Part shown: in pieces, positions 8,009 through 13,660 of the stretch
Layout: every line of letters begins with the position of its first letter
Numbering within the stretch: the stretch's first letter is position 1
Source: 66-474 sp035695065
GTDB taxonomy: Bacteria > Pseudomonadota > Gammaproteobacteria > Xanthomonadales > Rhodanobacteraceae
Length of the DNA stretch: 13,985 nucleotides
Direction of reading: 5' to 3'
NCBI GenBank assembly: GCA_035695065.1
Contig: DASSEW010000075.1
Coordinates: 1 to 13,985, forward strand
The notes under the pieces: model-generated
Told to the model about the DNA's origin: nothing
What the model saw: only the letters and a program-made list of their open reading frames with translations
Database searches by the model: none
Position numbers and translations under genes: made by a program

Positions 8009-8036
8009 AGGCTTGCGCAGTTATCGCCGCAAGCCT
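8009..8036 (-). other. perfect inverted repeat (hairpin) abutting the dnaE start codon
   Basis: On the minus strand AGGCTTGCG (8036-8028) pairs perfectly with CGCAAGCCT (8017-8009) across a 10-nt loop. Only one base separates the stem from the dnaE ATG (8007-8005), so the usual Shine-Dalgarno window lies inside the 3' arm. No T-tract follows, which argues against a standard terminator. It could control dnaE translation, bind a protein as DNA, or be incidental. Confidence 0.55.
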
Positions 8037-8038
8037 AG

Positions 8039-8053
8039 TCGGGCATCACCCGA
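8039..8053 (-). other. short second hairpin in the dnaE leader
   Basis: TCGGG/CCCGA (5 bp, 5-nt loop) stands 2 nt from the larger hairpin in the 86-bp gap between the 143-aa gene and dnaE. The gap otherwise contains only a weak promoter-like pair on the minus strand (TTGCCG, 17 nt, TAGGCT) that overlaps both hairpins. A 5-bp stem can arise by chance in DNA this GC-rich. Confidence 0.25.
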
Positions 8054-8093
8054 GCGGCAAGCGTTTGACAGTGCAGCCCGCGCGGCGATCCGT

Positions 8094-8525
8094 TCAGAGC
8101 ACGCGGAATCGCTCGTTGCCCGACCAGAAATTGCCCTGGTAGCGCTCCGTGCGCGCGAGGTTCTCGCGCCCGGCCTCGTCCCAGGCGCGCAGGCGCGCGC
8201 GCAGCCATGCCCTTGGGGCAGTGCCCGGAATCGCATCATCGCTGCGGATCCACTCCTCTCGGAAAGCGCGGAAATCCTCGTAATCCTCGGCTTCGAGCGC
8301 AAGGACCTGCAAGGTCTGCTCGTCGAGGTCGAGCGCGTCGTTGCTGGCCGCGTTGATAAGGTCGGAAAGCGCGCGCCGCAATTCGGCGCGATCTTCGTAT
8401 GCGCCTGCCCACTCGCCGTCGTCCAGCATCGCCTTCAGCTGGACATACCTTTGATGTTGTTGCGGATCGGGAACGGTACCGGATGCAATGGCACCGTCGT
8501 TGAGTTGGGGAACAACATTGTTCAT
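8094..8525 (-). CDS. hypothetical protein, 143 aa, acidic and helical
   Basis: I do not recognise a family. The start at MNNVVPQLND is well supported by AGGAG 7 nt upstream, although the frame stays open further upstream. After a polar N-terminus (about 1-23) the protein looks like a chain of amphipathic helices rich in Asp, Glu, Arg and Trp: QHQRYVQLKAMLDDGEWAGA (23-42), DRAELRRALSDLINAA (45-60), LDEQTLQVLALEAEDYEDF (67-85), FREEWIRSDD and RAWLRARLRAWDEAGREN (105-122), ending in NFWSGNERFRVL. There is no signal peptide, membrane segment, Cys pair or nucleotide-binding motif, so a soluble cytoplasmic protein is likely. The first 27 or so codons use more A/T-ending codons (AAT, GTT, CAA, GGT, ATT) than the rest. 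It sits between rnhB and dnaE and seems to have its own promoter. It is probably real, given the ribosome binding site and normal amino-acid composition. Confidence 0.75.
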   Translation of the reverse strand: MNNVVPQLNDGAIASGTVPDPQQHQRYVQLKAMLDDGEWAGAYEDRAELRRALSDLINAASNDALDLDEQTLQVLALEAEDYEDFRAFREEWIRSDDAIPGTAPRAWLRARLRAWDEAGRENLARTERYQGNFWSGNERFRVL

Positions 8526-8532
8526 GATGAAA

Positions 8533-8537
8533 CTCCT
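8533..8537 (-). promoter_or_regulatory. ribosome binding site of the 143-aa gene
   Basis: AGGAG on the minus strand lies 7 nt before the ATG at 8525. It fixes the start of this gene well inside a longer open frame (to 8843) that would otherwise overlap rnhB. It is stronger than the signals before dnaE, accA, tilS or xseB. Confidence 0.75.
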
Positions 8538-8597
8538 GCCTCCACATGCATCGCCTGTGCCGCGCGCGGGCGCGGTGCAATCTCCAGTTCCTCTGGG

Positions 8598-8626
8598 TAT
8601 GACGCAGTCCGGCTCGAAAAAGTTGC
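8598..8626 (-). promoter_or_regulatory. candidate ECF-sigma-type promoter for the 143-aa gene
   Basis: On the minus strand GCAACT (8626-8621) is followed, after 16 nt, by CGTCATA (8604-8598). An AAC-containing -35 and a CGTC-type -10 at 15-17 nt spacing are the general form of ECF sigma promoters. No good TTGACA/TATAAT pair is seen in the 139-bp gap between rnhB and this gene. The predicted leader is about 65 nt. The rest of the gap shows only a weak 5-bp stem (8643-8654) past the rnhB stop. No ECF sigma gene lies in the window, so this is a pattern match only. Confidence 0.35.
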
Positions 8627-8664
8627 AGTGACTTTTGGCAGCGCTTGTGCAAGCCGCGCGATGC

Positions 8665-9378
8665 TCAGGCCGCTCCGGCGAGCACCGGCAGCGGCAACGT
8701 CGCGGGTTCGCCGCACAGTTCGCGCACCGGCGCGAAGCTGCGGCGGTGTTGCGGGCACGGGCCCAGCCGCTGCAGGGCATCGAGATGCTCGGGCACCGAG
8801 TAACCCTTGTGCCGTGCGAAACCGTACCCGGGCCAGCGTGCATCCAGCTCGCGCATGATCCGGTCGCGGGTGACCTTGGCGATGATGGAGGCCGCGCTGA
8901 TCGAGGGAATCATCGCATCGCCGTCCACGATCGCGCGCGCGCGGCAGGGCATGTGCCGCGGCAGGCGGTTGCCGTCGATCAGCGCGAACGCGGGCGCGAT
9001 GGAGAGCGTCATGATGGCGCGCAGCATGCCGGCCATGCGTGCGTGATAGATGTTGATGCGATCGATCTCCTCGACTTCGATCGCGACCACGCTCCACGCC
9101 AGCGCGCGCGCGACGATGCGCGCGTACAGCTTTTCGCGCGTCGCTTCCGGCAGCAGCTTGGAATCATCCAGTCCGTTAATGCGGCGCGCGGGATCCAGGA
9201 TCACCGCCGCGACCACCACCGGGCCGGCCAGCGGGCCGCAGCCGGCTTCGTCCACGCCGGCGATGCCGGATTCGCCGGGCCACTTGCGCAGTTCGCGCAG
9301 GCTGCGCGCATCCAGGTCCGGAATTCCGGAATCCGATGTCTCGAAAGCAAGCGCGGCGTTGTCAATCTGCGAGGTCAT
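8665..9378 (-). CDS. rnhB: ribonuclease HII
   Basis: This enzyme cleaves the RNA strand of RNA-DNA hybrids and nicks 5' of single ribonucleotides in DNA. Counting from ATG 9378 (237 aa), the four acidic active-site residues are D43 and E44 in GVDEAG, D135 in LIDGNRLP and D154 in DGDAMIP. SAASIIAKVTRDRIM (161-175), GYGFARHKGYS and CPQHRRSFAPVR complete the family pattern. An upstream ATG at 9396 would add six residues (MCSDPC); I prefer 9378 because a GGA lies 7 nt before it, but neither start has a strong signal. Either start lies inside the end of the upstream sulfatase-like gene (17- or 35-nt overlap). The protein has about 27 more N-terminal residues than the 198-aa E. coli enzyme. Unusually, the GRG motif after the DE pair reads G-C-G (C47, codon at 9240-9238). 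Confidence 0.95.
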   Translation of the reverse strand: MTSQIDNAALAFETSDSGIPDLDARSLRELRKWPGESGIAGVDEAGCGPLAGPVVVAAVILDPARRINGLDDSKLLPEATREKLYARIVARALAWSVVAIEVEEIDRINIYHARMAGMLRAIMTLSIAPAFALIDGNRLPRHMPCRARAIVDGDAMIPSISAASIIAKVTRDRIMRELDARWPGYGFARHKGYSVPEHLDALQRLGPCPQHRRSFAPVRELCGEPATLPLPVLAGAA

Positions 9379-11095
9379 GCAAGGGTCCGAACACATCCGC
9401 GCGGTACGAGTGCAACACTTCCGTTTCGCGGCAGTCCAGATATTGCCCGTTGCAGCGCTCGCGCAGCAAGCCGTTGGCGGTGAAGAACGCGTCCTTGTGC
9501 AGGCTGGCCGCGTCCAGCAGCAAGGAACCGGCGAAGGCGATGTCCAGCACCGGATAGTCGTAATGCGGCAGGGGCGCCATGCCGAAGCCTTTCAGCATGT
9601 AGTAGGTCACCACCTGCGGATTGGAAATCCGCGGTGGCAATTTCTTCTGAAGGGCGGTGATCGCGCCGTCGAAGGACGGTTGGTGATCGCCGAAGTGCAG
9701 CAGCAGGGCGGGGCGGTTGTCGGCGCGCAATTGCGCTTCGAGATTCGCTTCGGCCGCATCGGACATTGACAGGCGTTGCAGGTAATTGCCGAGATTGAGA
9801 TTCAGCCAATCGTCCAGCACCTTGTCCTGCGCGGCTTTGCCGGCAAACAGCGGCTTGTCGTACGGCGCCGGCAATTGCGAAAGCGGCGTCATGTGCGGAC
9901 CGTGCTGGTGCAGGGTCAGCATGAACAGGAACACCGGCGCGCCGTGCGCCTTGGCTTTCTCGATCGCGAACACCTTGCGGAACACGCGCATCAGGTCGGC
10001 GTCGGTGGATTCCCATCCCAGGCCCACCTGTTCGCCGCCGTAGAACGCATCGAAACCGTAGTCGGCATACGCCTCGCGACCATTGAGGAAATCGCCGTCG
10101 GTCGGATAAATCGCGACGGTGCGATAGCCGTTTTCGTGCAACACGTGCGGCAGCGTGTAGCGGATGCGCGGCGCGAGATTGAACGGCGCGTAGATGCCGG
10201 CCGGGCCGAACAGGTCGTGCGAAAGGCCGGTCAGGAAAGCGAACTCGGTGGTCCAGGTGCCACCACCCCAGGTGTGCACTTCCAGCCAGCCGTGCGCGAC
10301 CGTGTTCGCATCCGGATGGAACATGCGGCGATCGCAGACGCGCGGCAGCGTGCACACGCTCAGCATGCGCGGGTCGAACGTGCTTTCTTCAAGCACCGCG
10401 ACGATGTCCGGCTTGGGCCGCGTGGATTCGAGGGCGGAAGGATCGTCACGCCAGTCGAAGCGTCCGGCGTCGGCCAGGTTGTAGCTTGGGGTCACCACGC
10501 GCGTGCTGCGGAAGGAGATCAGGAAGTCCGAGACGAAGCTGTCGTCGTTCATCGCCAGCCACATGCCCTTGGCGTGGACTGCGGCGAAGGGGCCGTCCGG
10601 ACTCATGCTGACGATGAGCACGGCGATGCCTGCGGCGGCGGCAGTGCCACGGATGATGCGCATGCGCCAGCCGCGCGGCGGCTGGCGGTCGCCGCGCCAG
10701 GCTACGATCAGGATCAGCGGCACCAGGATCAACGCCAGAACGATCGCGCCGATCAGGAACGGGTAGTTCAGCAGGGTGTCGAGGATCTGCCGGTTGAAGT
10801 AGTAGATGAGATCCGGAGCCAGCAGCGGCGTTGCCAGGTATTTGAATTTCAGGTTCGCCGCGATTTCCAGCAGCAGCATCGGCAGGCTGCCGGCGACCAG
10901 GCCGAAGGCGAGCCGGCCCGACAGCGCGATCGCAAGCAGCACCATGCCACCCAGCACGCTGGCCGCGAACAGGCATTCGGCGGACGTGCCTTCGGCGAGG
11001 GGTCCGTTCCAGAACGTGCAGGCGAGCATGCCCGCGCCGAGCGCCAGCAGCAGCGATCGGCGTGCACGCAGTTTCAGGAAAGCGGGTACTCGCAT
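9362..11095 (-). CDS. LTA synthase-like sulfatase-superfamily inner-membrane protein
   Basis: This 577-aa protein is built like LtaS/OpgB-type phosphotransferases, with N-terminal membrane helices followed by an extracytoplasmic sulfatase-fold domain. Hydrophobic segments lie at about 13-28, 43-60, 64-80, 112-134 and 149-163. The soluble domain opens with PDIVAVLEESTFDP (229-242; E236 as likely metal ligand). GGGTWTTEFAFLTGLS (277-292) corresponds to the LtaS nucleophile block, making T280 the probable catalytic Thr. HQHGPH (396-401) and LHFGDHQPSF (466-475; D470 and H471) are the remaining metal-site blocks. Such enzymes transfer phosphoglycerol or phosphoethanolamine, or hydrolyse such esters, at the outer face of the inner membrane; the substrate here is unknown. 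It lies 56 nt after lpxB and overlaps rnhB, so it is probably co-transcribed with the lipid A genes. No clear Shine-Dalgarno sequence precedes the ATG. Confidence 0.85.
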   Translation of the reverse strand: MRVPAFLKLRARRSLLLALGAGMLACTFWNGPLAEGTSAECLFAASVLGGMVLLAIALSGRLAFGLVAGSLPMLLLEIAANLKFKYLATPLLAPDLIYYFNRQILDTLLNYPFLIGAIVLALILVPLILIVAWRGDRQPPRGWRMRIIRGTAAAAGIAVLIVSMSPDGPFAAVHAKGMWLAMNDDSFVSDFLISFRSTRVVTPSYNLADAGRFDWRDDPSALESTRPKPDIVAVLEESTFDPRMLSVCTLPRVCDRRMFHPDANTVAHGWLEVHTWGGGTWTTEFAFLTGLSHDLFGPAGIYAPFNLAPRIRYTLPHVLHENGYRTVAIYPTDGDFLNGREAYADYGFDAFYGGEQVGLGWESTDADLMRVFRKVFAIEKAKAHGAPVFLFMLTLHQHGPHMTPLSQLPAPYDKPLFAGKAAQDKVLDDWLNLNLGNYLQRLSMSDAAEANLEAQLRADNRPALLLHFGDHQPSFDGAITALQKKLPPRISNPQVVTYYMLKGFGMAPLPHYDYPVLDIAFAGSLLLDAASLHKDAFFTANGLLRERCNGQYLDCRETEVLHSYRADVFGPLHDLAD

Positions 11096-11151
11096 CGGCG
11101 CGGATGCTGGGATTGCGCAAGGCCGGCGTCAAGAGCAGCCGCTTTGCGCGT

Positions 11152-12426
11152 TCAGCTCGCAGGCAACAGTTCGCTGACCGCCCGTGCCGCCGCGGTCGCT
11201 GCGCCGCCGCCGATGTGCAGGTTCAGGTGCATGCGTTCGAATGCATTCACCATCAGTGCGCGTCGGCCCGGTTCTTCGAGCAGGCGCAGCACTTCCGCGG
11301 CGAGATTCTCCGCCGTGCACTCGTCCTGCATCAGTTCCGGAACGAGCGGGTGGCCGGCTAGGATGTTCGGCAGCGAATACACGCTGGTCTTCAGGAGATT
11401 CAGGCTGCGCACGATGCGATATGTGAGCGCGGAGATGCGGTAGCCCACCACCATCGGTCGCTTGGCAAGCATGGCCTCGAGCGCCGCGGTTCCGGAAGCG
11501 AGCAGCACCACGTCCGCCGCGGCCATGGCGCGGTGGGACAAGGGGCTGGGGGCTGGGGGCTGGGGGTTGGGGGACTCTGCTTCAATGCATTCGCCAGGCT
11601 TTGATTGTACCTGGTGCGGCTCCAACAGAATCGCGGGTGGGCTCGCTGGCGCCCCAGTCCCCAGTCCCCAGCCCCCAGCCCCTGATTGCAGGATCCTTGC
11701 AAGCTCAACACGGCACCGCTCGTTCGCCGCCGGCACCACGACCTGCAGGTTCGGAACCTGCGCGCGCACGCGCGAAGCGGCGTCCAGGAAGATCGCGCCG
11801 AGGCGATGGATTTCCGAACCGCGGCTGCCGGGCAGCACGGCCAGTACCGGCGCGTCCTGCGCGAGCCCGAGTTCCGCGCGCGCGGCTTCGCGGTCGCTGA
11901 TCAATGGAAACCGATCGGCCAGCGGGTGACCGACGAAGCGCGCGTCCACGCCGTACTTTGCATAGATCGCGGGCTCCATCGGGAACAGGCACAGCACGCG
12001 ATCGGCGCTCTCGCCGATCTTCGCCGCGCGCTTCTCGCGCCATGCCCAGATGGAAGGACTGACGTAATGCACGGTGCGCACGCCGGCGCGTTTCAGCTTG
12101 CGTTCGAGGCCGAGATTGAAATCCGGCGCATCGATGCCGATGAACACGTCGGGCTTCAATGCGATCAGGCGCCGGGCCACGCTTGCTCGCAGCCTCAGCA
12201 ATCGCGGCAGGTGGCGCAGCACTTCGGCCAGGCCCATCACAGAGAGTTCGCCGATGTCGTGCCAGGCCTCGAAACCGGCCGCACGCATGCGCGGGCCGCC
12301 GATTCCGACGAACCGCGCTCGCGGATGCAGTGCGTGCAACGCCTCGATCAGTTCGGCGCCAAGCTGGTCGCCGGAGTCTTCACCGGCGATCAAGGCGACG
12401 ACGGGACTCGCGGTCCCCTCGCTCAT
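11152..12426 (-). CDS. lpxB: lipid-A-disaccharide synthase with an in-frame repeat element
   Basis: This GT-B-fold (family GT19) enzyme joins UDP-2,3-diacylglucosamine and lipid X to form the lipid A disaccharide at the inner face of the inner membrane. Signatures are AGEDSGD (14-20), GIGGPRM (41-47), IGIDAPDFN (96-104), HYVSPSIWAWR (120-130), FVGHPLAD (164-171), VLPGSRGSEI (197-206), LLASGTAALEAMLAKRPMVVGYR (308-330), and YSLPNILAGHPLVPELMQ (350-367). The protein is 424 aa against 382 aa in E. coli. The excess is at residues 248-296, where a Gly/Trp-rich stretch (GAGGWGLGTGA), a short central part (PAILLEPHQ) and a Pro-rich stretch (PNPQPPAPSPL) are encoded by the palindromic element at 11541-11683. 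The reading frame stays open and the motifs on both sides are intact, so the enzyme is probably active. The ATG overlaps the lpxA stop by 4 nt (ATGA). Confidence 0.95.
   Translation of the reverse strand: MSEGTASPVVALIAGEDSGDQLGAELIEALHALHPRARFVGIGGPRMRAAGFEAWHDIGELSVMGLAEVLRHLPRLLRLRASVARRLIALKPDVFIGIDAPDFNLGLERKLKRAGVRTVHYVSPSIWAWREKRAAKIGESADRVLCLFPMEPAIYAKYGVDARFVGHPLADRFPLISDREAARAELGLAQDAPVLAVLPGSRGSEIHRLGAIFLDAASRVRAQVPNLQVVVPAANERCRVELARILQSGAGGWGLGTGAPASPPAILLEPHQVQSKPGECIEAESPNPQPPAPSPLSHRAMAAADVVLLASGTAALEAMLAKRPMVVGYRISALTYRIVRSLNLLKTSVYSLPNILAGHPLVPELMQDECTAENLAAEVLRLLEEPGRRALMVNAFERMHLNLHIGGGAATAAARAVSELLPAS
11541..11683. repeat. 143-bp palindromic element with tandem 7-bp G-rich arms, inside lpxB
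   Basis: The left arm on the plus strand is GGGGCTG three times, then GGGGTTG and GGGGACT (11542-11576). The right arm (11652-11683) is the C-rich counterpart with CCCCAGT twice and then CCCCAGC-type units. The outer 18 bp (11541-11558 and 11666-11683) are exact reverse complements. Pairing continues to 32 bp (11572/11652) with three G-T wobbles as the only exceptions. The 79-bp core (11573-11651) contains a smaller CCAGG/CCTGG inverted repeat and has lower GC content than the surrounding gene. I found no flanking target duplication by eye. The form is that of a small non-autonomous dispersed repeat; similar G-rich heptad tracts are, from memory, common between genes in xanthomonads, but this one is within a coding sequence. 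Confidence 0.85.
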
Positions 12427-13196
12427 CGGACCAGCGCGCGCTCGCTGCGCTCGATGAACTCCAGCATTCCGCGCACGTCCTCGCTCGCGCGTGCCTGCTC
12501 CTGCAAATCCGCCCGCGCTTCGGCCAGCGTCTTGCCGGACATGTACAGCGTGCGGTAGGCGCGCTTGATCGCGGCGATGCGATCGGGCTGGAAGCCGCGC
12601 CGCTTGAGTCCCTCCGCATTCACGCCGCGCGGCACCGCGAACTGGCCGGCAGCGTAGACGAACGGCGGCACGTCGCGGTTGATCGCCGCGTACATCGCGG
12701 CGAAGGCGTGCGCGCCGACCTTGCAGAACTGGTGCACGCCGGCGAAGCCGCCCAGCACCACGTAGTCGCCGACCTCGACGTGACCAGCGAGCGTCGAATT
12801 GTTGGCGAGCACGATGTGGTTGCCGACGAGGCAGTCGTGGGCGACGTGCACGTAGGCCATGATCCAGTTGTCGTCGCCGATGCGGGTGATGCCGCCGCCG
12901 TCTTCGGTACCGCGGTTCAGGGTGACGAATTCGCGGATGGTGTTGCCGTCGCCGATGACGAGCTCGCTGCGCTCGCCGTGGTATTTCTTGTCCTGCGGAT
13001 CGCCGCCGATTGCCGCATGCGAACCGATGTGGTTGTCGCGGCCGATCCGGGTCGGGCCGTCGATGGTGGTATGGGTGCCCACGCTCGATCCCGCGCCGAT
13101 CTCGACCTCCGCGCCGATCACGCTGTATGCGCCGATGCTGACGTCCTCGGCGATCCGCGCGCGCGGGTCGATGATCGCGGTCGGATGCGCCTTCAC
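12423..13196 (-). CDS. lpxA: acyl-ACP--UDP-N-acetylglucosamine O-acyltransferase
   Basis: This 257-aa cytosolic trimeric left-handed beta-helix enzyme carries out the first step of lipid A synthesis, moving a 3-hydroxyacyl chain from ACP to the 3-OH of UDP-GlcNAc. Hexapeptide repeats run from about residue 6 to 175. The block WIMAYVHVAHDCLVGN (111-126) holds H120, equivalent to the catalytic H125 of E. coli, and HQFC (155-158) and DVPPF follow. The C-terminal part (about 190-257) is helical. The start is a GTG at 13196-13194 overlapping the fabZ TGA by 4 nt (GTGA). A longer open frame running upstream to 13787 is only a shadow over fabZ and lpxD. The residue aligned with the E. coli chain-length ruler Gly173 is Met168. 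The gene overlaps lpxB by 4 nt. Confidence 0.96.
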   Translation of the reverse strand: MKAHPTAIIDPRARIAEDVSIGAYSVIGAEVEIGAGSSVGTHTTIDGPTRIGRDNHIGSHAAIGGDPQDKKYHGERSELVIGDGNTIREFVTLNRGTEDGGGITRIGDDNWIMAYVHVAHDCLVGNHIVLANNSTLAGHVEVGDYVVLGGFAGVHQFCKVGAHAFAAMYAAINRDVPPFVYAAGQFAVPRGVNAEGLKRRGFQPDRIAAIKRAYRTLYMSGKTLAEARADLQEQARASEDVRGMLEFIERSERALVR

Positions 13197-13660
13197 GCAG
13201 TGCGTTCCGCGCACATCAGTTCGCAGCTCGCGACTTCGGCGCCGTCCACCACCGCGCGGGCGGTGAAGATGCCCATGCCGCGGATCAGCCGCTTCAGCCG
13301 CACTTCCAGCCGCAACTGGTCGCCAGGCACCACGGGCCGGTTGAAGCGTGCGTTGTCCACCTTGGCGAGATAGAACATTCGATCGCGATTCTCCTGGCTC
13401 GTCGCGGACAACCCGATCAGCAATCCCGACGCCTGCGCCAGCGCTTCCACGATCAGCACGCCGGGCATCACCGGATGGCCGGGGAAGTGGCCCTTGAAGA
13501 ACGGTTCGTTGAAGGTGACGTTCTTCAGCGCGACGATGCTCTTTTCCGGCTCCAGCTCGATCACGCGATCGACCAGCAGGATCGGGTAGCGGTGCGGCAG
13601 GATCGCGCTGATGCGCTCGGCATCCACGGGCAGGGCAACCGGTGCTGCAGCTTGGTTCAT
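13193..13660 (-). CDS. fabZ: 3-hydroxyacyl-[acyl-carrier-protein] dehydratase
   Basis: This 155-aa hot-dog-fold enzyme dehydrates 3-hydroxyacyl-ACP to trans-2-enoyl-ACP in fatty-acid elongation, competing with LpxA and LpxD for the same substrate pool. The family pattern is clear: ISAILPHRYPILLVDRV (17-33), FFKGHFPGHPVMPGVLIVEALAQ (54-76, shown here over the active site) with catalytic H58 and E72 (E. coli H54 and E68), and KVDNARFNRPVVPGDQL (100-116). I chose ATG 13660 because AAGGA lies 6 nt upstream and because it overlaps the lpxD stop by 4 nt (ATGA). An in-frame upstream ATG at 13738 would add a basic, non-homologous 26-residue tail. Length is normal for the family (E. coli 151 aa). Confidence 0.97.
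   Translation of the reverse strand: MNQAAAPVALPVDAERISAILPHRYPILLVDRVIELEPEKSIVALKNVTFNEPFFKGHFPGHPVMPGVLIVEALAQASGLLIGLSATSQENRDRMFYLAKVDNARFNRPVVPGDQLRLEVRLKRLIRGMGIFTARAVVDGAEVASCELMCAERTA

Noticed and set aside
4606..8142. A 1178-codon plus-strand open frame lying opposite dnaE
   Set aside because: It is the antisense shadow of a GC-rich gene. Its translation is dominated by Arg/His/Ala/Val/Gln with no recognisable motif, while the minus strand encodes a complete, motif-perfect DnaE.
8643..8654. GCTTG/CAAGC stem past the rnhB stop as a terminator
   Set aside because: It has only a 5-bp stem with a 2-nt loop and no T-tract; chance is sufficient in this sequence.
8526..8843. Upstream extension of the 143-aa gene in the same frame
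   Set aside because: It would run into rnhB coding sequence. The ATG at 8525 has AGGAG at ideal spacing and the upstream part has an Arg/Cys/Thr-rich shadow-like composition.
11104..11132. TTGACG, 17 nt, CAGCAT before the sulfatase-like gene as a promoter
   Set aside because: The -10 matches at only two positions and transcription would start almost at the ATG. Co-transcription with lpxB is simpler.
9776..11443. A 555-codon plus-strand open frame opposite the sulfatase-like gene and the end of lpxB
   Set aside because: It is an antisense shadow that crosses a gene boundary, with no ribosome binding site or domain signature.
11541..11683. lpxB as a pseudogene disrupted by a repeat
   Set aside because: The frame remains open through the whole element, the LpxB motifs on both sides are intact, and the gene is normally essential; a functional insertion or replacement fits better.
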